Assembly (NCBI RefSeq): GCF_001701045.1
Contig: NZ_CP016757.1
Coordinates: 2,630,219-2,694,218 of the forward strand
Length of the DNA stretch: 64,000 nucleotides
Direction of reading: 5' to 3'
DNA from: Cloacibacillus porcorum
GTDB lineage: Bacteria > Synergistota > Synergistia > Synergistales > Synergistaceae
Positions 23,795 through 32,150 of this stretch are shown piece by piece (position 1 is the first letter of the stretch; each line of letters begins with the position of its first letter). The position numbers and the translations under genes were made by a program. The notes below the pieces were generated by a model. It ran no database searches, had not been told where the DNA came from, and saw only the letters and a list, made by a program, of their open reading frames with translations.

Positions 23795-25117
23795 CTACGC
23801 CTCCTGTTCCCGTTTCCTGGAGATCATCTCCATAAGCAGGGATGCTGTAATGCCCATAAAGAGCCCCAACAGTCCGGCCAGGCAAAGTATCTTCAATCCG
23901 CCGCGCGATACGGGCTTGCGGGACAGGATCGGCTTTTCCACGATTTTGATCGGGTCGGTCGCCTCCACGGTGGTAATGCGCGAGAGCTGGTATTTCTTAG
24001 AGAGGTCTACATACGATTCCTGCAGCGTCGTTTTTTCGCGCTGCAGGCGCGCGACCTCTGTCTCCATCCCAAGTAACTTCGCATACATCGCAGCGTGTTC
24101 TTTTTTCAGACTGGAAGTCTTCGCTTTCAAGTCTTTTATTGAGGCGTTAAGCGATGATATCTCCAGCTGGGTATTCGCTAAAACTGTCTTGAGATATGAA
24201 TACTGATTATTCAGAAGCTCTTCCTCTATATTTAGCTCCCGCAGACTCTTAAGTTCGGAATCGCTGAGGCTCTTAGAGAGAAAATTCCAAAGCGCCTCCT
24301 TGCTCATCCCTTTGGATAAAGATTTGGTTTCACTCTCCAAAGAGAGCAGCTTCTCCGCGGCCTTTGCCTTCGCCACAAGCGGCGGAAGCGCGACTACGTC
24401 TTTGTTGTATTGGGAGAGAAATTCGGAATAGAGCTTTTCCGTCGTCTGCAGCTGAGCTTTGAGCATGGGGATGGAGTCGGCCCTCTGGGCGGCGAGCAGC
24501 CTGTCTTCGGTCTTTTCCAGATCAGTTTTTACAGTCTTTACCGATTCGCCGATGAATTCAAAAGAAGAACCGGCACGGTCGACAAAGTGCTGGGCGTTGC
24601 GTTTGATAAAGAGCGAACTCCAGATGTTCAGCGCATTCATCGCCTTTTTAGGGTCTTTATCTTTTAAGGATACTGTCATGGTCATCTGATTGGGTATTTC
24701 CTTGGCGGATTCCGCAGATTTCGCCAGCTGGACCTTCATTTTACGGCGCATGTCGTCCGTCGTAGGCCGGTATTCCGTCTTTTCGTCGGCGTAGGCCAAG
24801 TTTATCACGTCGTCCAGCAGATCCTCCGCCGTCGCAAGCGTAATATAGGTATCGGGGGTGAGCATGACGCCGCCGCGGCCCTCCGTATCTATCTCGGAGG
24901 GTATAGGAGGCAGAAAGAGCAGGGTCGTGCGGCTTTCATAGGATCGCGGCGTCACCGTCAGGTAGGCGGAAGCACAGATGAGACAGACCGCCACAAAGGC
25001 CGCGATCAGCTTTTTATGCTTCCACAAAGAATCGATGATATCGACCAAATCTATCTCCGAGTCATCGCGCCAGCCGTCAAAATCATTGCGCATGACTGGA
25101 TATGTTTCCTTGTCCAT
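23795..25117 (-). CDS. Wzz/GNVR-type polysaccharide chain-length determinant
   Basis: A 440-residue inner-membrane protein. Residues about 34-55 form the first membrane helix (LIAAFVAVCLICASAYL), after an N-terminal EIDLVDIIDSLWKHKK that is the standard Wzz opening. A long periplasmic coiled coil (about 170-380) follows, then the second helix (KILCLAGLLGLFMGITASLLMEM). There is a proline-rich stretch before it (DPIKIVEKPILSRKPVSRGG). Such proteins set the length of O-antigen or exopolysaccharide, so surface glycan synthesis genes may be elsewhere. No kinase domain is attached. ATG 25117 is used, AAGGGG about 10 bases upstream. Confidence 0.88.
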   Translation of the reverse strand: MDKETYPVMRNDFDGWRDDSEIDLVDIIDSLWKHKKLIAAFVAVCLICASAYLTVTPRSYESRTTLLFLPPIPSEIDTEGRGGVMLTPDTYITLATAEDLLDDVINLAYADEKTEYRPTTDDMRRKMKVQLAKSAESAKEIPNQMTMTVSLKDKDPKKAMNALNIWSSLFIKRNAQHFVDRAGSSFEFIGESVKTVKTDLEKTEDRLLAAQRADSIPMLKAQLQTTEKLYSEFLSQYNKDVVALPPLVAKAKAAEKLLSLESETKSLSKGMSKEALWNFLSKSLSDSELKSLRELNIEEELLNNQYSYLKTVLANTQLEISSLNASIKDLKAKTSSLKKEHAAMYAKLLGMETEVARLQREKTTLQESYVDLSKKYQLSRITTVEATDPIKIVEKPILSRKPVSRGGLKILCLAGLLGLFMGITASLLMEMISRKREQEA

Positions 25118-25232
25118 GAAAATACGCCCCTTTTTAAAGAACAACTTATTATTCAAGCAATATTACCGATGTGCCTACCATCATATATTAATCTGCATTA
25201 TCAGATAAATCCTGCCTTTTGTCAATAATTTA

Positions 25233-25248
25233 CTACATTATTTTGTAG
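25233..25248. promoter_or_regulatory. Candidate operator dyad CTACA-N6-TGTAG
   Basis: Inverted repeat CTACA/TGTAG with a 6-base spacer lies in the AT-rich divergent region about 70 bases upstream of the XRE regulator and 115 bases upstream of the Wzz-like gene. It could be the XRE protein's own operator; this is inference. Confidence 0.35.
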
Positions 25249-25314
25249 GTATTATATTACAGACAGCGAAGACTCCTCTCTGTAAGGTATTTCTTACATA
25301 GAGGTGAGAAGCTT

Positions 25315-25662
25315 TTGACAATAGGAGACAGGATAAGGGAAGTACGTAAACTCAATAGGATCACTCAGGAAAAACTCGCTGAATTGCTTGGCGTTTCGCG
25401 AGTCACAATTTCTTCGTGGGAAAATGACGAAAATGCACCTACCGTCGACAATATCATTTACCTATCCGAAACGTTCCATGTGTCGACGGATTATCTCTTA
25501 ATTGGATTGACTGACCCCGACGATAAAACACAAGTAAAGACGGCGCAGGCTAAAATGGATGATATTTTTCTCAATCTCTTCAACTCGCTCGATCCAGCCA
25601 AACGCGATGAAGTGATAAAGTTCATGCGTTACCAGGAATTTCTGTCTAAGGAGAAACCGTGA
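25315..25662 (+). CDS. XRE-family (Cro/CI-type) transcriptional regulator
   Basis: A 115-residue regulator. The first 62 residues form the helix-turn-helix domain (GDRIREVRKLNRITQEKLAELLGVSRVTISSWENDENAPTVDNIIYLSETF), followed by DYLLIGL and a short helical C-terminal part. The start is TTG 25315 with GAGGTGA upstream. It is divergent from the chain-length determinant gene, which it may control. Base composition is lower in GC than most genes nearby. Confidence 0.9.
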   Translation: MTIGDRIREVRKLNRITQEKLAELLGVSRVTISSWENDENAPTVDNIIYLSETFHVSTDYLLIGLTDPDDKTQVKTAQAKMDDIFLNLFNSLDPAKRDEVIKFMRYQEFLSKEKP

Positions 25663-25769
25663 CAAAGCAGAAGCCTAGGCAAACATCCAATGGGGCCGGC
25701 CTTGATACGCCATATTATATAAGGAATAAAGAAGGGAAAGAAATTAGCCCGCTGCCACATAATGTCTAG
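25659..25769 (+). CDS. Possible small protein coupled to the XRE gene (36 aa)
   Basis: GTG 25659 overlaps the XRE stop codon (GTGA) and has AAGGAG five bases upstream, so it could be translationally coupled. The product would be a basic, soluble 36-residue peptide (VTKQKPRQTSNGAGLDTPYY, then IRNKEGKEISPLPHNV). No known family. The good ribosome-binding site belongs to it alone, which is the main support. Confidence 0.35.
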   Translation: MTKQKPRQTSNGAGLDTPYYIRNKEGKEISPLPHNV

Positions 25770-25975
25770 TTAAACGATATTAGGGGCTTTGCGATAACCA
25801 TACAAAAACCCTGACGAAATATACAACCGGCAGAGGCAGAATGAGATTACCTGCAACATTAGCGAAGAACCGACAACAGGCAGTTAGTGTTGATAGAATT
25901 GCAGACACAGTTGTGAAAAACTACTGGCCGGCGATAATTTTATCGTATAACCGCCTGTAAGGCATCACGGTCGGA
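25770..25975. other. Low-GC intergenic stretch, possible gene remnant
   Basis: About 200 bases, AT-richer than surrounding DNA. A 39-codon frame (ATG 25841 to TAA 25960, RLPATLAKNRQQAVSVDRI...) follows AGAGG but resembles nothing I know. Together with the XRE gene this may be the rest of a small acquired segment. Confidence 0.3.
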
Positions 25976-26014
25976 CAAAAACAGCGGGGCCAGGATACTC
26001 TCCGGCCCCGCTGT
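25976..26014 (-). terminator. Terminator of the msrAB gene
   Basis: Perfect 11-bp stem ACAGCGGGGCC/GGCCCCGCTGT with a 12-base loop; on the minus strand it is followed by TTTTTGTCC. Confidence 0.88.
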
Positions 26015-26017
26015 CAT

Positions 26018-27139
26018 CTATTCCACATACTTCTTAAATTCGCCGTATCCCTCTTTGTCCATATCTTCGTAGGGAATGAAACGCAGGGCGGCGCTGTTTA
26101 TGCAGTAGCGCGTGCCGTTCGGCGACTCGCGGTCACCGGTAAAGACGTGGCCAAGGTGTGAATCTCCCGCGCGGCTGCGCACCTCGGTACGGCGCATGCC
26201 GAATGAGCCGTCCTCTTTATAGATCATCGCGCCGTCGTCGATGCCCTTCGTAAAGGCCGGCCAGCCGCAGGAGCTGCCGTACTTGTCCTTTGAGGAGAAG
26301 AGCGGCTCTCCCGTCACGACGTCAACATAGATGCCGCGCTCTTCGTTATTATAATACTCGTTGTCGAAGGGCGGTTCGGTGGCGCTTTTCTGGGTGACCG
26401 CGTACTGCCTCTCCGTCAGCCTGTTTTTCAGCTCGTCGTCCGACGGCTTACGGTACGGGGCAGCGTCGACTTTGATATCCTTCGCCTCATCCATCTCCTC
26501 ACGCGTGATGTGGCAGTACCCGCCGGGATTTTTCGTAAGATAGTCCTGATGATACTCCTCCGCCCGGTGAAAGATCCGCAGCGGCTCGATAAGCACATAG
26601 AAACCCTCCTCCGCGCGTCCTTTCTCGATATCGGCGACACGCCGGACGACGGCCTCCGAGGCGTCGTCCGCATAGAAGACACCCGTCTGGTACTGCGTGC
26701 CGACGTCGTTTCCCTGGCTGTCCCGAACGCTGGGGTCGATTATCTTAAAGAAGGCGAAGAGCAGCGTCTCAAGCGATACCCTCTTCGGGTCGTAAACGAC
26801 GCGCACCGTCTCCTTATAGCCGGTCGTGCCGGTGCAGACCTGCCTGTAATTCACCTCGTCGTCCGTCCTGCCGTTCGCGTATCCGGATACGGCGTCGATC
26901 ACTCCTGGTATGCCCTCCATGTATTTCTCAAGCCCCCAGAAGCATCCTCCCGCGAGGTAGATAACCTCTTCTCCCGCCTTTTTCGTATATGTTGGATCTT
27001 TTACCACTGTCATCCGCGCCTCCTTTGAATGAGTCTTTCCATTATCTTCCCTGGATTCAGCCGCGCGCAGCGTAAAAACCGCCGCGCCGACGACCAATAT
27101 CAACGAAAATACCAAAAGCTGAAATATACTCTTTCTCAT
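26018..27139 (-). CDS. msrAB: Exported bifunctional peptide methionine sulfoxide reductase MsrA/MsrB
   Basis: A 373-residue fusion. A hydrophobic N-terminal segment ([20 protein letters not shown]) exports or anchors it, so it acts in the periplasm. The MsrA domain follows with catalytic Cys66 in GGCFWGLE and FGRAEEYHQ-like [11 protein letters not shown]. The MsrB domain occupies roughly residues 235-373 with [19 protein letters not shown] and the catalytic cysteine in [11 protein letters not shown]; the two CxxC zinc pairs of many MsrB proteins are absent. It repairs both S- and R-methionine sulfoxide. It stands alone, with a terminator behind it. Confidence 0.95.
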   Translation of the reverse strand: MRKSIFQLLVFSLILVVGAAVFTLRAAESREDNGKTHSKEARMTVVKDPTYTKKAGEEVIYLAGGCFWGLEKYMEGIPGVIDAVSGYANGRTDDEVNYRQVCTGTTGYKETVRVVYDPKRVSLETLLFAFFKIIDPSVRDSQGNDVGTQYQTGVFYADDASEAVVRRVADIEKGRAEEGFYVLIEPLRIFHRAEEYHQDYLTKNPGGYCHITREEMDEAKDIKVDAAPYRKPSDDELKNRLTERQYAVTQKSATEPPFDNEYYNNEERGIYVDVVTGEPLFSSKDKYGSSCGWPAFTKGIDDGAMIYKEDGSFGMRRTEVRSRAGDSHLGHVFTGDRESPNGTRYCINSAALRFIPYEDMDKEGYGEFKKYVE

Positions 27140-27251
27140 TGGCCCTCCCTAAATCGTAATAATTATTGTTTCATAACTATTGTAACACTAATTATTACAT
27201 TTAAAAAGAGCCGAAGGCGAATGATATGGCGGAATTTTTACAGTATGGATA

Positions 27252-27674
27252 TTACCTAAGCAAAGGCAGGTCGCCGGTCAGTCTGTTGACGAGTTTTTTC
27301 GCGCCGCATATCCCGATCCCGAAATAATGGAGTTCGTCCTCCTCCACGGCGGCGGATTTCTCGATGTATTCTTCGTAATTTTTGCAGCTCTGAGCGACGT
27401 CGGAAAAATCCACCGTCAGCAGCGCGGAAAATTCCGGTTCGTATAGTCTGGCTCTTATGGCGCGCAGTTTTTCCTTACCGGCGCGCAGTATCGGCACGGG
27501 AAACTCAATCACGCCAAGGTGCGCCCGACCGCTCTTATCGAGCACATCTGGGCCGACGGTCTCAGGCCGGTGTCTTCCCAGCGTGATGCCGATGATCCCC
27601 GCGGTGTTTGCGATGAGCCCCAGAGGCAGCTCCTCGTCTATCACCATCACGCATTTTTCATTCTGAACTTCCAT
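27252..27674 (-). CDS. DUF2000 family protein
   Basis: A 140-residue protein with CVMVIDEELPLGLIANTAGIIGITLG, the conserved opening of DUF2000, and later VIEFPVPIL and DFSDVAQSCKNYEEY. The family has a peptidyl-tRNA-hydrolase-like fold and no proven function. The gene overlaps or abuts the preceding AraC regulator. ATG 27674 is preferred by homology; ATG 27689 would place GGGAG directly against the start codon. Tight coupling to the regulator suggests a shared role. Confidence 0.82.
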   Translation of the reverse strand: MEVQNEKCVMVIDEELPLGLIANTAGIIGITLGRHRPETVGPDVLDKSGRAHLGVIEFPVPILRAGKEKLRAIRARLYEPEFSALLTVDFSDVAQSCKNYEEYIEKSAAVEEDELHYFGIGICGAKKLVNRLTGDLPLLR

Positions 27675-27681
27675 AGTTGAG

Positions 27682-28521
27682 TCACGCATCTCCCTTTGAC
27701 GGGGCGACGCCGGAACAAAATATCCGCTGATATTGTTTTGGCGTCACGCCGGTAAATTCTTTAAAAAAATTGGTAAAATGGCTCTGATCGGCAAAGCCCG
27801 CCAGGTCGGCGGCCTCGACGGGCGGCACGCCGCTTTCGAGAAAACGCTTAGCCCTGCCGAGCCGTACGGTCTGGAGGTAGCGGTATGGAGAGAGTCCCGT
27901 CTCCTTAGTAAACGAACGTATGAGGTAAGACTTGCCGTATCCGGTCAGCGCCGTGAGGTCGCCGAGGGCGACATTTTCAGCGAAATGCTCTTCCAGATAG
28001 CCACAGGCCAGCCTTATCCGCTCATCGCCGCCGCTTTCGCTTCGCGGCGCGGCGCACTCATCGATAAGCTGTTCAAGCAGAAAAAAGAGCGCCTCCTCGC
28101 GCTCCATTTTCGGAGCGCGCTCCGCCACGGCGTCGTAGAGAGCCGCCAGCGGCTGGGCAATATCGCTCTGAAAGAGCACGTTTTTCGCAAAACAGAGCTC
28201 CTCAGCGCCAAGCCCCGTTTCTCGCAGCAGCCGTGAAAGCACCTGCGGCCCGATATTCACGGCACGGTAATCGAGAGCCTCCCCGCCAATCGGCGAGCAG
28301 CAATGGTTGTCGCGCGGGTTAAAGAGGACGATATCCCCCGCCGACAGGTCGTACTCGGCGCCGCGGCACCAGAGATGGCGTCTGCCGCCAATCATCAGCC
28401 CGATCACATAACAGTCGTGAAAGTGATTCGGAAACTTCTGCACTATCCCGCTGAGCCTGTACGCCTCGATCTCTAAATCGCCGTCGTAATAGACGCGGCG
28501 CTCTTCTCCCTCGGCCGCCAT
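27682..28521 (-). CDS. AraC-family regulator with N-terminal cupin domain
   Basis: A 279-residue regulator. The N-terminal cupin (about 1-150) contains HFHDCYVIGLMIGGRRHLWCRG and AGDIVLFNPRDNHCCSP, a typical small-molecule-sensing barrel. The C-terminal double helix-turn-helix shows ALGDLTALTGYGKSYLIRSFTKETGLSPYRYLQTVRLGRAKRFL and DQSHFTNFFKEFTGVTPKQYQRI. It is cotranscribed with the DUF2000 gene. ATG 28521 is used with GGGAGGG nine bases upstream; ATG 28530 would lie directly on that site. Confidence 0.92.
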   Translation of the reverse strand: MAAEGEERRVYYDGDLEIEAYRLSGIVQKFPNHFHDCYVIGLMIGGRRHLWCRGAEYDLSAGDIVLFNPRDNHCCSPIGGEALDYRAVNIGPQVLSRLLRETGLGAEELCFAKNVLFQSDIAQPLAALYDAVAERAPKMEREEALFFLLEQLIDECAAPRSESGGDERIRLACGYLEEHFAENVALGDLTALTGYGKSYLIRSFTKETGLSPYRYLQTVRLGRAKRFLESGVPPVEAADLAGFADQSHFTNFFKEFTGVTPKQYQRIFCSGVAPSKGDA

Positions 28522-28606
28522 GATACGCATCCCTCCCTGCCGCTGTCATACTACCACACGCGCCGCCGCCTTTCTTGAACGATATTGCACCCGCCGCGCG
28601 CGGACA

Positions 28607-28638
28607 AAAAAAAGAGAGGAAAAATCCCCCTCTTAAAC
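28607..28638 (-). terminator. Terminator of the nitroreductase gene
   Basis: On the minus strand AAGAGG pairs with CCTCTC around a T-rich loop and is followed by eight T. Confidence 0.7.
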
Positions 28639-28663
28639 TTTTACCTACCAACCACGCGGTCCG

Positions 28664-29203
28664 TCAGTCGATGATCTTCGCGATCTCGCTGACATCCTTG
28701 CGTTTCTTCTGACGCACGGACTCGTCCGCCGCATATCCGAGCGCCACGACCGCGCGCACGGTGTCGCCCTCCGGCAGCCCCAGCAGAGCTTTAACATCGG
28801 CGTCGTTGAAGGTGCCGATGATGCAGCAGCCAAGCCCCTGTTCCGCCGCCTCAAGAATGAGATAGGCCGTCGCCATGCCAACGTCTCCCTCGGAGTAGCG
28901 CTTCGAGTCGTAATGTTCGACGACGATCGGCATCAGTACCGGCGCCGCCTCTTCGGCGACGACGATAAATGCCGGAGCCGCCTCCGCCCATTTATTGAGT
29001 CCGATCTCCTGCACCAGCTTCGCGAGCGCGCCCTTTTTCTCATCGTTCGTAACGATGACGAACTTCCAGGGCTGGCTGTTGCAGGCCGAGGGAGCAAGCG
29101 AGGCCGCTTTCACGCAGCGCACCAATAGTTCGCCGTCTACCGCCTTATCCTTAAAGTTGCGGCAGCTCTGACGGCGCTGTGCCAGTTCGTAAAAATCCTT
29201 CAT
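28664..29203 (-). CDS. Nitroreductase-family flavoprotein
   Basis: A 179-residue FMN enzyme with FYELAQRRQSCRNFKDKAV, SLAPSACNSQPWKFVIVTN and the late GLGCCIIGTFNDADVKALLGLPEGDTVRAVVALGYAADE. These correspond to the family's FMN phosphate-binding Arg-rich start, SxxNxQPW region and C-terminal GxP loop. NAD(P)H-dependent reduction of a nitro- or quinone-like compound is expected; the physiological substrate is unknown. AAGGAGG precedes ATG 29203. Transcribed alone. Confidence 0.9.
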   Translation of the reverse strand: MKDFYELAQRRQSCRNFKDKAVDGELLVRCVKAASLAPSACNSQPWKFVIVTNDEKKGALAKLVQEIGLNKWAEAAPAFIVVAEEAAPVLMPIVVEHYDSKRYSEGDVGMATAYLILEAAEQGLGCCIIGTFNDADVKALLGLPEGDTVRAVVALGYAADESVRQKKRKDVSEIAKIID

Positions 29204-29285
29204 TGGTATGCCTCCTTATAATCAAACGATCCGCCGCGGCAAAACCTGACGCGTTTATTTCGCCGATCAGATCCGCCGGCGGCGG

Positions 29286-29981
29286 CTAAAACTCGAGCGT
29301 CTGGCCGGGAGCCAGAATCACAATCTCCGTCCCCAGCAGGTCGGCCTCGGCGACGGCCATTGAAAAGTCCTCGGGATTGGCCTTTATCTTCGGGAAGGTA
29401 TCATAGTGCATCGGGATCGCCTTGATCGGATGAATAAAGTCGACGGCGCGCGCCGCGTCCGTGATATCCATCGTAAAATAGCCGCCGATCGGCAGGCAGG
29501 CGACGTCTATTTTCTCCGCCTCAAGTAGCTTCATCTCCATCGTCAGCCCCGTGTCGCCCGCGTGATAGACCCTTTTGCCGTCCACCTCAATGACGAAGCC
29601 GCAGGCGATGCCGCCGTAACGCGTCTCGCCGTCCTCAATAATAGGATCGCCGTGCCAGGCGGGGGTGAGCTTCACCCTGCCGAAGGGAAACCGCGCGCGT
29701 CCGCCGATATGCATCCCCTCGGTCTTGACGCCTTTGGAGGTGAGCCAGGCCGCAGTCTCGTTGCAGGTATAGACGGTCGCGCCCGTGCGCAGGGCTATCT
29801 CGACGGTGTCGCCCAGGTGGTCGCCGTGCGTGTGGGTGAGGAAGATCGCGTTGATATCGGTGAAATCGGCCGCTTTAGCCGCCGCTTTGGGATTGCCTGT
29901 AAGAAATGGGTCGATGAGCCCCTTGAGCCCCGTACCCTCAATGTAAAATGCGCTGTGTCCAAGATAACGAAGTTTCGGCAT
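29286..29981 (-). CDS. Metallo-beta-lactamase-fold hydrolase (UPF0173/UlaG-like)
   Basis: A 231-residue cytoplasmic metallohydrolase. It starts with RYLGHSAFYIEG and has the metal-binding HTHGDHLGD, an AWHGD segment, VYHAGDTGLTMEM, LPIGGYFTMD and IPMHYDTFP, all characteristic of the UPF0173 group. These enzymes act on phosphoester or lactone bonds; the natural substrate is unknown. GGAGG precedes the start. No operon partner is visible; the next gene on this strand lies beyond a 300-base gap. Confidence 0.92.
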   Translation of the reverse strand: MPKLRYLGHSAFYIEGTGLKGLIDPFLTGNPKAAAKAADFTDINAIFLTHTHGDHLGDTVEIALRTGATVYTCNETAAWLTSKGVKTEGMHIGGRARFPFGRVKLTPAWHGDPIIEDGETRYGGIACGFVIEVDGKRVYHAGDTGLTMEMKLLEAEKIDVACLPIGGYFTMDITDAARAVDFIHPIKAIPMHYDTFPKIKANPEDFSMAVAEADLLGTEIVILAPGQTLEF

Positions 29982-30270
29982 AAATTATACCTCCATGCAC
30001 TAAATTTATTTTTATCCGTTACTACTTAATTATTATAATGTATCCCAATAAAAAATAAATATGGTATATTTACCGAAGAAGAATTTTTACAAACCTGTGG
30101 CCTTTACGTAACTTTGGCCAGGACTCCGGAGAAAAACCATCGCGGGGAAACGCCAGGGGAAATGCAATTTGACACCAACCGCGCCGGACAGGGTTCCGGC
30201 TTAATTCCATTTTATAATCTGTCACCTCGGCAGCGATGCACAGCGGCGACAGTAAGAAGCCGTACAAACA
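29982..30270. other. Intergenic region before the aspS terminator
   Basis: About 290 bases with an AT-rich part at 30000-30080 that probably carries the promoter of the metallohydrolase gene. Nothing else is recognised. Confidence 0.35.
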
Positions 30271-30306
30271 CAATCAAGCCGCCGCATCTCTGCGGCGGCT
30301 TGATTG
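30271..30306. terminator. Strong terminator after aspS
   Basis: Perfect 15-bp stem CAATCAAGCCGCCGC/GCGGCGGCTTGATTG around a 6-base loop, with T-rich sequence on both sides; effective mainly for the minus-strand aspS. Confidence 0.82.
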
Positions 30307-30326
30307 TTTCTTATCTTCTATCGCTC

Positions 30327-32114
30327 TTAAACCAGCGGTTCGATCGTCTTGATCGAGAGCTCATCAAGCTGCTTAGCCTCGACCTCGGAGGGGGCCTCCG
30401 TCATCGGGCACTGGGCCTTCTGATTCTTCGGGAAGGCCATTACGTCACGGATCGACTTGCTGCCCGTCATCAGCATTACGAGGCGGTCAAGGCCGATGGC
30501 CAGTCCGCCGTGCGGCGGCGTGCCGTAGCTGAGGCCGTCGAGCAGGAAGCCGAAACGCTCCCTGGCCGCCTCCGGCGTGAAGTTCAGCGCCTGGAAGGCC
30601 TTCTGCTGCATCTCGGGGTTATGTATCCTTATCGAACCGCCGCCCAGCTCCGTTCCGTTGAGAACCACGTCATAGGCGCGGGAGCGCACACGGCCCGGTT
30701 CGCTGAGCAGATACTCCATATCCTCGTTCATCGGCGCGGTAAAGGGGTGGTGGACGGCGGTATAGCGGCCCGTCTCATCGTCCCATTCAAAGAGCGGGAA
30801 CTCCGTCACCCAAAGGAAGCGGAAGCCCTCCTCCACCAGCCCGCGCTCGCGTCCGAGCTCAAGGCGGATCTGCCCCAAAATCTCGCAGGCCCTGCGCCAG
30901 CTCTCGTCGGCCATGATAAAGAGCGCGTCGCCGTTTTCGATCCCCGAAAGCTCCTTGAGCTTCGCGATACGGCCCTCGTCAAGGAACTTCACGAGCGGCC
31001 CCTTGAGCTCGCCCTCCTTGACCTGGAAATTCGCCATACCCTTCGCGCCCAGCGCCTTCGCGCGTCCCTCGAGATCCGAGAGCTCCTTGCGCGAGAGCGC
31101 CGCGCCGCCGGGCAGGCGCAGCCCCTTGATCGTGCCGCCGCCGGCAACCAGCGCCGCGAAGGGATTCTCGCCGCCGGCGAAAACCTCCTCAAGCGGCACC
31201 ATCTCCAGCGGGATACGCATATCGGGCTTGTCGATGCCGTACTTGTTCATCGCTTCGTCCCAGGTCATGCGCAGGAAGGGCGTCTTTACCTCCACGCCCT
31301 TGATCTCCTTGAAAAGCCCCGCGAGATAATTCTCGACGAGCGTCATAATGTCCTCTTCGGTGATAAAGCTCATCTCAAGGTCTATCTGCGTGAACTCCGG
31401 CTGCCGGTCGGCGCGCAGATCCTCATCGCGGAAACACTTGACGATCTGCATATAGCGGTCACAGCCGCTGACCATCAGCAGCTGCTTGAAAAGCTGCGGC
31501 GACTGCGGCAGCGCGTAGAACTTGCCGGGGTTGACGCGGCTCGGCACAAGATAATCGCGCGCGCCCTCCGGCGTAGACTTCGTAAGCATCGGCGTCTCAA
31601 CCTCGATAAAACCGTTATCGCCGAAATAATTGCGCGTGTAGCGCGTCACCTCGTGGCGCGTCCTGAGATTCGCCTGCATCGACTCGCGGCGCAGATCAAG
31701 ATAGCGGTACTTCATGCGCAGATCTTCGTTGACGCTGTCTGCGTTATCCAGCTCGAAGGGTATCAGCTTCGCCGGCGCGAGCACGATAAAGTCGTCGACC
31801 AACAGCTCGACGGCTCCCGTAGCAAGCTCGGGATTCTCCGTACCCTCGGGACGGCGGCGCAGCCTGCCCTTCACGGCAAGCACATACTCGCTGCGCAGCG
31901 CGCCCGCGCGTTCGTGCGCCTCGGCGTTCAGCTCGGGGTTAAAAACAACCTGCGTCACACCCGTCTTGTCCCACAGCTCGATAAAAATTATCCCACCAAG
32001 GTCGCGGCGGCACCTGAGCCAGCCGTTAAGTACAGTCTCTTTTCCTGCGTCCTCAAGGCGCGGAGCCCCGCAATACATGGTTCTTTGCCAGGAGGCGTCA
32101 TAATGTCGGTCCAT
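30327..32114 (-). CDS. aspS: Aspartyl-tRNA synthetase
   Basis: A 595-residue bacterial-type class II synthetase charging tRNA-Asp. The N-terminal OB domain (VLNGWLRCRRDLGGIIFIELWDKTGVTQVVF) binds the anticodon; motif 2 is seen in FYALPQSPQLFKQLLMVSGCDRYMQIVKCFRDEDLRADRQPEFTQID, and the GAD insertion domain lies in the middle. Motif 3 is GGLAIGLDRLVMLMTG. A bacterial-length protein with a GAD insert can be either discriminating (Asp only) or non-discriminating (Asp and Asn); I cannot decide which. It lies 36 bases behind hisS, an arrangement common in bacteria. Confidence 0.96.
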   Translation of the reverse strand: MDRHYDASWQRTMYCGAPRLEDAGKETVLNGWLRCRRDLGGIIFIELWDKTGVTQVVFNPELNAEAHERAGALRSEYVLAVKGRLRRRPEGTENPELATGAVELLVDDFIVLAPAKLIPFELDNADSVNEDLRMKYRYLDLRRESMQANLRTRHEVTRYTRNYFGDNGFIEVETPMLTKSTPEGARDYLVPSRVNPGKFYALPQSPQLFKQLLMVSGCDRYMQIVKCFRDEDLRADRQPEFTQIDLEMSFITEEDIMTLVENYLAGLFKEIKGVEVKTPFLRMTWDEAMNKYGIDKPDMRIPLEMVPLEEVFAGGENPFAALVAGGGTIKGLRLPGGAALSRKELSDLEGRAKALGAKGMANFQVKEGELKGPLVKFLDEGRIAKLKELSGIENGDALFIMADESWRRACEILGQIRLELGRERGLVEEGFRFLWVTEFPLFEWDDETGRYTAVHHPFTAPMNEDMEYLLSEPGRVRSRAYDVVLNGTELGGGSIRIHNPEMQQKAFQALNFTPEAARERFGFLLDGLSYGTPPHGGLAIGLDRLVMLMTGSKSIRDVMAFPKNQKAQCPMTEAPSEVEAKQLDELSIKTIEPLV

Positions 32115-32150
32115 CGGTCATCCCTCTTTATCTGAAAATATTCTCTATGA

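Noticed and set aside
30114-32135. 673-codon plus-strand frame opposite aspS
   Set aside because: Shadow of the GC-rich aspS gene: no start signals, arginine/histidine-rich nonsense-like protein, and aspS is unmistakable on the other strand.
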